A DNA stretch of 8,260 nt from Deltaproteobacteria bacterium. GTDB taxonomy: Bacteria; Desulfobacterota; Binatia; DP-6. The DNA is taken from contig VBLD01000144.1 of the NCBI GenBank assembly GCA_005879205.1, forward strand, positions 1 through 8,260. The letters are read 5' to 3'. Under the pieces are notes generated by a model. The model made no database searches. It worked only from the letters and a program-made list of their open reading frames with translations, and was not told where the DNA came from. The translations under genes were made by a program, and so were the position numbers. Positions 1-5,698 of this stretch are shown here, piece after piece; the stretch's first letter is position 1, and each line of letters opens with the position of its first letter.

Positions 1-1071
1 GCCGTGCCTGCTCGGACGCGAGGTGCCGCGTCAGACGCTCGACCTCGGCGGCATGTGCGGCGGCGGCCGTCTCGAGCGCCGCCGGCAGGCGTGCCTGCTC
101 CGACGCGAGGTGCCCGGTTAGACGCTCGACCTCGGCGGCGGAGGTCTTGAGTTCGGTCTCGAGGCGGGCCTGCTCCGACGCGAAGCGCTCGTTCAGGCGC
201 TCGACCTCGGCGGCGGAGGTCTCGAGTGCCCGGAGGCGGGCGTGCTCCGACGCGAGACCCTCGGTCAGGCGCTGGACCTCGGCGGCATGCTCGGCGGCCG
301 AGGTGTCGAGCGCCGCCTGGAGGCGGGCCCGCTCCGACGCGAGGCGCTCGGTCAGGCGCTGGACCTCGGCGGCCTGCTCGGCGGCGCGCGCCTCGAGCGT
401 CGCCTGGCCGCGCGCCTGCTCCGCGCGCTCAGCAGCGGCAGCCTCCAGAGCGGTAGCAAGGCCGGACCGTTCGCGTTCCGTCGCAGCCAGCGACGCGATC
501 TGGCGGGAGCGGGTGGCGGCACGGCCGCCGGCGGAGACGTCTGCTCGCCGCCGCGTCGTCGGGTTGCCTGGATCATCTTGATGAGCACGCCGAGCGGGGC
601 CTCGAGGGCGTGGATGTCGCGCTCGACGAACGTCCGCGGGGCGACGGCGACGAGGATCAGGCTGCCGAGCGGACTCGGGCCGGCATGGAGCGGGATGCAG
701 ACGACGGCGCGCATCGAGCCGGGCGGCTCGACCAGCGGCGGCACGTAGCGGTTCTGCGCGGCGCTGTCGATCAGGTAGGCACGCCGGTTGAGGAGTCCGT
801 GGAGCGGGATGTCCCAGCCGGTCGCGGCACCGCGGCGCACGGCGCGGAGCTGCCGGCATCCCTCGTCCGACAGCCCCACCTCGGCGGCGAGGCGCAGGAG
901 ATCCTGGCGGGAATCGAAGAAGCAGAGGGCGCCGGCCGCGGCGCCACTCTCGCTCACGATCGCGCGCAGCGCCGGCTCGAGCATGTCCTCCGGGGCCGCG
1001 CTCGCTGCGATCTCGCCCAGTCGCTGGGCAAGGCGTCCGCCCTCGAGGGAGTCTCCAGGCTCCGCAGCCAT
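1..1071 (-). CDS. GAF-domain protein with long repetitive coiled coil; partial at left edge, frame break near 505
   Basis: Residues about 28-170 from the ATG at 1071-1069 read as a GAF-type sensory domain. A helix starting MLEPALRAIVSESG leads into strands GALCFFDS, then RAYLIDSAAQNRYVPP and RAVVCIPLHAG, then SLILVAV and a closing helix ending LIKMI. GAF domains bind small ligands or mediate dimerisation; no ligand can be named. A Pro/Ala-rich linker follows, after which sense continues only in the other frame (codons beginning at 505), as RQIASLAATERER and then a coiled coil of Ala/Glu/Arg/Leu repeats to the window edge. The GAF frame itself degenerates into Arg/Ser/Pro-rich sequence and stops at 352. 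Adding one C near 505 on the coding strand would restore one protein. No ATG/GTG/TTG lies in the coiled-coil frame between 505 and 628, which argues against a separate gene. The start is uncertain: ATG 1095 has AGGTGG directly before it, with poor spacing, and 1266 is far upstream. It is probably a cytoplasmic signalling or scaffold protein. The C-terminal domain is off-window. Confidence 0.7.
3..421 (-). repeat. In-frame tandem repeats encoding coiled coil (24-29 aa units)
   Basis: The conserved plus-strand core (CGTGCCTGCTC and variants) recurs at 3, 90, 165, 237, 324 and 411. The spacings are 87, 75, 72, 87 and 87 bases, all multiples of three. On the minus strand the units read E-x-A-R-L...TSAAE(HAA)EV-x-RL-x-x-x-LAS. 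The long unit has 29 residues; the 24- and 25-residue units lack four residues equivalent to EHAA, and one lacks a further Ala. Preservation of a single frame through indels of 12 and 15 bases shows that this strand and frame are translated. The composition (Ala, Glu, Arg, Leu, Gln; one Pro in the leftmost unit) fits a long alpha-helical coiled coil. 29 equals 7+11+11 and 25 equals 7+7+11, so a mixed heptad/hendecad pattern is possible. Confidence 0.85.
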
Positions 1072-1162
1072 TGATACGGCGCCTGCCGTCGCCATCCACC
1101 TGATCGTGCAACGCGTGTGCCCGTCATGCGTCGAGACCGACGGCCGCGCCGCGAAAGCGAGC

Positions 1163-1180
1163 CTGTCCAAAAATGAACAG
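1163..1180. promoter_or_regulatory. Imperfect dyad around an A-rich core, possible operator
   Basis: CTGTCC (1163-1168) and GAACAG (1175-1180) form an inverted repeat with five of six positions complementary, around AAAAAT. It sits between two divergent genes in the only A-rich patch of the gap, as a repressor or activator site could. It resembles a LexA-type CTGT...ACAG box but has ten bases between the CTGT and ACAG halves where the E. coli type has eight, so it is not called a LexA site. The arms are short enough to occur by chance. Confidence 0.2.
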
Positions 1181-1330
1181 CCGAGGATACGACCATGGCG
1201 CCGCCGGCAGGAAACCGAGGATGCCGGCGCGACGTGCGGGACGCCCAGGCGAAGAGGGCGGGGCACGGGAGCGTCATTCGACGCCGGACCTCTGCGCCCG
1301 CTGTGGCCGGAACGGCCGCCCCAGATGGTC

Positions 1331-1370
1331 TAGTCGGGGATAGTCGGGTCGGACGAGATGCGCCCGACCC
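1331..1370. repeat. 10-base direct repeat followed by a hairpin in the adaptor leader
   Basis: TAGTCGGGGA (1331-1340) is followed at once by TAGTCGGGTC (1341-1350), a tandem repeat differing at the last two positions. GGGTCGG (1346-1352) can pair with CCGACCC (1364-1370) in a perfect 7-bp stem with an 11-base loop. It lies 107 bases before the adaptor start, so it could be a DNA-binding site or a structure in the 5' leader. There is no U-tract, so it is not a typical intrinsic terminator. Confidence 0.35.
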
Positions 1371-1465
1371 AGCGCCGTCCGACGTGGTGCGGTCGAGCGG
1401 GAAGGAGCATTGTGGGGGATGCTGCCTCGACGGCCGTCGAGCAGGACCTGCGCGCCCAAGTCACG

Positions 1466-1471
1466 AAGGAG
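1466..1471 (+). promoter_or_regulatory. Ribosome binding site deciding the adaptor start
   Basis: AAGGAG lies 5 bases before GTG 1477-1479. This is the best Shine-Dalgarno match near the gene. It marks a start immediately before a basic, then hydrophobic, N-terminus, so the in-frame ATG at 1195, which would add 94 low-complexity residues, is rejected. Confidence 0.75.
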
Positions 1472-1476
1472 AAGCT

Positions 1477-2472
1477 GTGACCAAGATCATGCTGGGAGTC
1501 GTCGCGGGGCTCGTTGCCGGTGCGGCGGTGACCTGGATCGTTTTGAAACAGGACGCCGCCGACGATGCGGAGGCGAGGAAGGAAGCAAAGGAGGAAGAGT
1601 CGCACGTCCGTCGTACCGACGGCCAGGTCTTCGTGCGACTCGACCGTGAAGGTCAGCAGCACGCAGGTCTGAAGACCGCGCCGCTCGAGGTCGCCACGCT
1701 CGAGCCCGAAGTCAAGGCGTACGGTCGCGTCCTGGATCCCGCGCCGCTGTCCGCGCAGATGGTCGAGCTCGCCAACGCCCGCGCGGCGCTGGAAGCCTCG
1801 ACGAAGGAATTCAATCGTCTGAAGGTCCTCCATACCCCGGACCAGAACGTCTCGACGCGTGCCCTCGAAGGCGCCGAGGCTGCCCTGATACACGATCGGA
1901 TCGCGCTCGACGCGGCGCAGCTGAAGCTCGTCGCCGCCTGGGGCAAATCCATCGCCACGCGGCCGGACCTGCCGGCCTTCGTCCAGTCGCTGGCCTCGCT
2001 GGACACCGCGCTCGTACGAGTCGATGTGCCGCTCGGGGTCGCTCTCCGAGCTCCGCCGACGGGCGCTCGCATCGCTGCAGCCACTGCCCCGGAACTTCCG
2101 GTCGAAGCGCAGCTCCTCGGCCCCGCCGTCACGGCCGATCCGCAGATGCAAGGCCAGGGCTTCCTGTTCTTGCTCGGCGGAAGCTCGCTTCGCCCCGGGG
2201 CGGCGGTCGTGGCGTGGTTGAGCATGGCCGGCGAAGAGGAGAAAGGCGTCATCGTGCCGCGCTCGGCCATCGTCCGGCACGAGGGGGATGCGTTCGTCTA
2301 CGTGCAGTCGAGTGCCGACGTCTTCGAGCGCCAACGCGTTCAACTGGCGCACCCGACCGAGAACGGTTGGTTCGTGGATGAAGCCTCGAGAGCCGGGCAG
2401 CTGGCCGTCGTGGTGGGCGCGCAGGAGCTGCTCTCCGAAGAACTCAAGGGGCAGGGAGGAGAGCAGGAATGA
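1477..2472 (+). CDS. RND efflux periplasmic adaptor subunit (membrane fusion protein, CusB/CzcB-like)
   Basis: This is the adaptor that links an inner-membrane RND permease to the outer membrane. It is 331 residues long, shorter than the roughly 400 usual for CusB. Residues 5-22 (MLGVVAGLVAGAAVTWIV) are a signal-anchor or uncleaved signal. A charged stretch rich in Asp, Glu, Lys and Arg follows at 25-45. Residues about 49-85 (VRLDREGQQHAGLKTAPLE, then KAYGRVLDPAP) match the N-terminal strands of adaptors, where the substrate is usually met. Residues about 92-155 form a short alpha-hairpin (ELANARAALEAS, then ALEGAEAALIHDRIAL). The C-terminal half carries beta-barrel and membrane-proximal features (GSSLRPGAAVVAWL, VIVPRSAIVRHEGDAFVYV, VVVGAQELLSEEL). 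The Met-rich metal site of CusB is not seen, so the substrate is unknown. The GTG start is supported by AAGGAG at 1466; ATG 1489 is an alternative. The permease begins 32 bases downstream, indicating an operon. Confidence 0.88.
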   Translation: MTKIMLGVVAGLVAGAAVTWIVLKQDAADDAEARKEAKEEESHVRRTDGQVFVRLDREGQQHAGLKTAPLEVATLEPEVKAYGRVLDPAPLSAQMVELANARAALEASTKEFNRLKVLHTPDQNVSTRALEGAEAALIHDRIALDAAQLKLVAAWGKSIATRPDLPAFVQSLASLDTALVRVDVPLGVALRAPPTGARIAAATAPELPVEAQLLGPAVTADPQMQGQGFLFLLGGSSLRPGAAVVAWLSMAGEEEKGVIVPRSAIVRHEGDAFVYVQSSADVFERQRVQLAHPTENGWFVDEASRAGQLAVVVGAQELLSEELKGQGGEQE

Positions 2473-2504
2473 CCACGTGACCGAGTGAGCCGGCCTTCCT
2501 GACC

Positions 2505-5500
2505 ATGCTCCGCTCGATCGTCACGTTCTCGCTCCGCTTCAGAGGCGCCGGCGTCGCCTTGGCCTGCGTGCTCCTCGGCTACGGGATCTACGTCGCCGCC
2601 AACTCGAAGCTCGACGTCTTCCCGGACTTCGTCCAACCGCAGGTCGTGATTCAGACCGAGTGCCCGGGCCTCTCGCCGGAACAAGCGGAGCAGCTCGTCA
2701 CCCGCCCGGTCGAGACGGCGATCAATGGTCTCGGCAACCAGGAATCCGTCCGCTCCGAGTCGATCCAGGGCCTGTCGATCATCACGGTGGTCTTCAAGGA
2801 GGGCACCGACGTGTTCCTTGCCCGCCAGATGCTCGCCGAAAGGCTCGGCGAGACCGCCGGCCAGCTCCCGGTCGGCGTGAAGACACCGAAGATGACCCCG
2901 CTCACCTCGTCCACGATGGATCTTTTGAAGATCGGCCTCGTCTCCACCGCCCTCGGGCCGATGGAGCTGCGCACGTTTGCCGACTGGGTGCTCAAGCCGC
3001 GCCTGCTCGCCGTGCCAGGCGTGGCCAAATGCAGCGTCTTTGGCGGTGAAGTGCGGCAACTGCAGATCCGGGTCAAGTCCGACCGGCTCATGGCGTACGA
3101 CCTTTCCTTCACCGACGTGCTCAACGCTGCCCGTGTGTCCACCGGGGTGATCGGCGCGGGGTTCGTCGACACGGCGAACCAGCGCGTCGTCATCGAAACA
3201 GAGGGCCAATCAGTCACGCCCGAAATTCTGGGAAACGTGGTGGTCGTCACCTCGACCAACGGCCAGAGCGTGCGGCTGAGAGACGTGGCCACCGTCAAGG
3301 AAGGCGCCGAGCCGAAATTCGGTGACACGATCATCCAGGGCAAGCCGGGCGTGCTCATGACGATGTCCAGCCAGTACGGCACGAACACCCTGGAGGTGAC
3401 CCGAGGGCTCGAAGCAGCGCTCGGCGAGATGAAGCCCGTCCTCGCCCAGCAGGGCATCGAGCTGTACCCGCGACTCCACCGGCCGGCCACGTTCATCGAG
3501 GTGGCGCTGCGAAATATCCGCTCCTCGCTGCTCCTCGGCGGTGTATTCGTGGCGGTGGTGCTGATGCTGTTCCTCGGCCATTTCCGCACTGCCTTCATCT
3601 CGGTCACCGCCATTCCGCTGTCGCTCCTCACCGCGATCATCCTGCTCGACGCGTTCGGCGTCACCCTCAACACGATGACGCTGGGCGGCCTGGCCATTGC
3701 GATCGGTGAAGTGGTGGATGATGCCATCATCGACGTGGAGAACATCTTCCGGCGGCTGCGCGAGAATCAGTTGCTGGCGCAGCCGCGTTCGGCATTCCAA
3801 GTGGTCGTCGACGCGTCGCTCGAAGTGCGGAGCGCGGTGGTCTACGCCACGTTCGTCGTCGCGCTGGTCTTCGTGCCCGTGCTCACCCTGAGCGGGCTGC
3901 AGGGCAGCTTCTTCGCGCCACTGGCGCTCAGTTACATCCTCGCCATCATGGCCTCGCTGGGCGTCGCCCTCACCCTCACACCGGCGCTGTCCTTGCTCTT
4001 CTTCGGCCACGGTGTGCGTAGCGCCCGAGAGCCACGCCTCCAGTCGTGGCTCAAAGCCACGTACGGCGGCATCCTCCGTTCCGCGGTGCAGTGGCCGCGC
4101 GCGCTGGTCGGCGGGGTGCTGGTGATCTGCGCGGCGGGCGTCACGACGGTGCCGTTCTTCGGCCAGGAGTTCCTGCCCGCGTTCCGCGAAGGCCACTTCG
4201 TGCTGCAAGTGTTTGCCGCGCCGGGGACGTCGCTCCAGGAAACGCTCCGTATCGGCCGGAACATTTCCGAGGCGCTTCTCGCGCACGAGAACATCGCCAC
4301 CGTCGAGCAGCAGGTGGGTCGCGCCGAGCTGGGCGAAGACCCGTGGGGCCCACATCGCAGCGAGTTCCACGTCGACCTCAAGCCGATCGCCGCCAAGGAA
4401 GAGGAGACGATGGAGAAGGAGATCCGGACGATCCTCGAAGGTTTCCCCGGCATTCAGTTCGAGGTGCTGACGTTCCTCGGTGATCGCATCGGCGAGACCA
4501 TTGCCGGTGAGACCGCGCCGGTGGTGATCAGCATCTTCGGTGACGACCTCGACGTGCTCGACGCCAAGGCACAGGAAGTGGTGCGAGTGCTGGAGAAGGT
4601 GCCGGGCGCGAAGGACGTCCAGCTGAAGTCCCCACCCGGCGCGCCGCGCCTGGCCGTCAAGCTGCGCACGGAGCGGCTGGTGCAATTCGGGTACCGACCC
4701 GTGGAAGTGCTCGAGGCCATCCAGGCCGCCTTTCAGGGCACCGTGGTCGCGCAGACCTACCAGGGCAGCCGCGTGTCGGACGTCGCCGTGATCCTCGACG
4801 AGCCGGAGCGCCGCGACCCCGAAACCATCGGCGCGCTCCTGCTGCGCAACGCCAGCGGCCTGCGCGTGCCGTTGAGCGAGCTGGCGGAAATCTATCCGAC
4901 CAGCGGACGCCAGTCGATCCTGCACGAAGGCACGCGGCGGCGCCAAACCGTGACGTGCAACCCGCAAGGCCGTGACGTGACCTCGTTCGTCACGAATGCC
5001 AGGGAAGCAATTGCATCGAAGGTGAGCTTTCCGGCCGGCGTCTATGCCGTGTTCAGCGGCGCCGCCCAGGCGCGGGCGCAGGCACAGCGTCAACTCCTCG
5101 TCCATTCGCTGATGGCGGCCGCGGGCATTCTGCTGCTGCTCACGACCGTCTATCGAAACTGGCGAAACCTGCTGCTGGTGCTCGCCAACGTGCCCTTCGC
5201 GCTGGTCGGCGGGGTGCTGGCCGTGTGGTTGACGGAAGCGGGCCTGACCATCGGCTCACTCGTCGGGTTCGTCACGCTCTTCGGCATCACCATGCGCAAC
5301 TCGATCATGATGATCTCGCATTTCGAGCACCTCGTGCGCGAAGAAGGCATGACGTGGGGCCTGGAAGCCGCGATGCGCGGCGCCTCCGAGCGCCTGGTCC
5401 CGATCCTGATGACCGCGCTGGTCACCGCTCTGGGCCTGCTCCCGCTGGCCATGGGCTCCGGCGAGGCGGGCCGCGAGATCGAAGGTCCGATGGCGATCGT

Positions 5501-5606
5501 TATCCTCGGCGGGCTGATCACGTCGACGATCCTGAACCTGCTGGTGCTGCCGACCCTGGCGCTCGAGTACGGGCGGTTCGAGCCGACGGCTTCAATTCTC
5601 GAGTGA
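2505..5606 (+). CDS. RND efflux permease, CusA/CzcA-like (heavy-metal efflux branch)
   Basis: This proton-driven inner-membrane exporter subunit has 1033 residues, a full-length RND permease. TM1 is at about 14-31, followed by the first periplasmic domain (LDVFPDFVQPQVVIQTECPG; PVETAINGLGN at 68-78). TM2-TM6 lie at about 340-500 and TM7 at about 532-550. The second periplasmic domain spans about 551-862, starting GQEFLPAFREG and including IFGDDLDVLDAKAQEV. TM8-TM12 lie at about 865-1017. TM4 carries the proton-relay motif GEVVDDAIIDVEN at 401-413, with D405 and E412 at the spacing of the CusA/CzcA acidic pair, plus extra E402, D406 and D410. TM10 has FGITMRNSIMMISHFEHL. The CusA copper-site Met after the GxEFLP motif (YMPSTLPG type) is replaced by LQVFAAPG, so Cu/Ag export is not supported; a divalent cation or another substrate is possible. 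It follows the adaptor gene in the same operon. No strong Shine-Dalgarno precedes ATG 2505, suggesting coupling to the upstream gene. No TolC-like outer-membrane factor gene is adjacent. Confidence 0.93.
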   Translation: MLRSIVTFSLRFRGAGVALACVLLGYGIYVAANSKLDVFPDFVQPQVVIQTECPGLSPEQAEQLVTRPVETAINGLGNQESVRSESIQGLSIITVVFKEGTDVFLARQMLAERLGETAGQLPVGVKTPKMTPLTSSTMDLLKIGLVSTALGPMELRTFADWVLKPRLLAVPGVAKCSVFGGEVRQLQIRVKSDRLMAYDLSFTDVLNAARVSTGVIGAGFVDTANQRVVIETEGQSVTPEILGNVVVVTSTNGQSVRLRDVATVKEGAEPKFGDTIIQGKPGVLMTMSSQYGTNTLEVTRGLEAALGEMKPVLAQQGIELYPRLHRPATFIEVALRNIRSSLLLGGVFVAVVLMLFLGHFRTAFISVTAIPLSLLTAIILLDAFGVTLNTMTLGGLAIAIGEVVDDAIIDVENIFRRLRENQLLAQPRSAFQVVVDASLEVRSAVVYATFVVALVFVPVLTLSGLQGSFFAPLALSYILAIMASLGVALTLTPALSLLFFGHGVRSAREPRLQSWLKATYGGILRSAVQWPRALVGGVLVICAAGVTTVPFFGQEFLPAFREGHFVLQVFAAPGTSLQETLRIGRNISEALLAHENIATVEQQVGRAELGEDPWGPHRSEFHVDLKPIAAKEEETMEKEIRTILEGFPGIQFEVLTFLGDRIGETIAGETAPVVISIFGDDLDVLDAKAQEVVRVLEKVPGAKDVQLKSPPGAPRLAVKLRTERLVQFGYRPVEVLEAIQAAFQGTVVAQTYQGSRVSDVAVILDEPERRDPETIGALLLRNASGLRVPLSELAEIYPTSGRQSILHEGTRRRQTVTCNPQGRDVTSFVTNAREAIASKVSFPAGVYAVFSGAAQARAQAQRQLLVHSLMAAAGILLLLTTVYRNWRNLLLVLANVPFALVGGVLAVWLTEAGLTIGSLVGFVTLFGITMRNSIMMISHFEHLVREEGMTWGLEAAMRGASERLVPILMTALVTALGLLPLAMGSGEAGREIEGPMAIVILGGLITSTILNLLVLPTLALEYGRFEPTASILE

Positions 5607-5685
5607 TTCGAACGCCCCGCGTCGCCGTCGCTGCTTGCATGTCAGCGCTCGTGGGTGTCATGTTGCGCCGAAAGCGGATGGAAGC

Positions 5686-5692
5686 GGAGGAG
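5686..5692 (+). promoter_or_regulatory. Ribosome binding site supporting GTG 5699
   Basis: GGAGGAG lies 6 bases before GTG 5699-5701. It is the strongest Shine-Dalgarno match between the end of the permease gene and the signal peptide of the barrel protein. It favours this start over GTG 5603 (overlapping the permease stop as GTGA), ATG 5639, ATG 5660, ATG 5678 and GTG 5744. GTG 5744 would give the most compact signal peptide but has no ribosome site. Confidence 0.5.
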
Positions 5693-5698
5693 CGGGGG

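Larger units (their letters stand above)
1072..1476. other. Divergent intergenic region
   Basis: About 405 bases separate the start of the minus-strand GAF gene from the GTG start of the plus-strand adaptor. Both transcription units probably have their promoters here. Open frames cross it: the adaptor frame is open back to ATG 1195 and the GAF frame back to 1266. Their translations are Arg/Pro/Gly/Ala-rich, without recognisable domains, and both lack a better ribosome site than the starts chosen. I found no clear -35/-10 pair on either strand. The only A/T-rich stretch is at 1167-1177. A dyad (1163-1180) and a direct repeat plus hairpin (1331-1370) are listed separately. Confidence 0.6.

Noticed and set aside
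3..421. CRISPR array or satellite repeat
   Set aside because: There are no unique spacers between constant repeats; the period varies only in multiples of three and the units encode coiled-coil protein.
147..748. Plus-strand open frames over the coiled-coil repeats
   Set aside because: They are Ser/Arg/Ala-rich translations of the repeat array in the wrong sense. The minus strand gives coherent coiled-coil units and joins the GAF domain.
1163..1180. LexA (SOS) box
   Set aside because: The CTGT and ACAG halves are 10 bases apart rather than 8, and no SOS gene is adjacent.
1195..1476. 94-residue N-terminal extension of the adaptor
   Set aside because: It is Arg/Gly/Ala/Pro-rich and would bury the signal anchor internally; AAGGAG 5 bases before GTG 1477 decides the start.
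3210..5105. Long open frame (631 codons) antisense to the RND permease gene
   Set aside because: The plus-strand frame encodes a clear full-length RND permease. The antisense product is His/Arg/Glu-rich without domain logic, as expected for a shadow frame in GC-rich DNA.
5225..5698. Upstream extension of the barrel gene frame into the permease gene (ATG 5225, GTG 5603, ATG 5639)
   Set aside because: The first part lies inside the permease coding region and is Arg/Asp-rich nonsense. GTG 5603 overlaps the permease stop but has no ribosome site. GTG 5699 has GGAGGAG at good spacing before the signal peptide.
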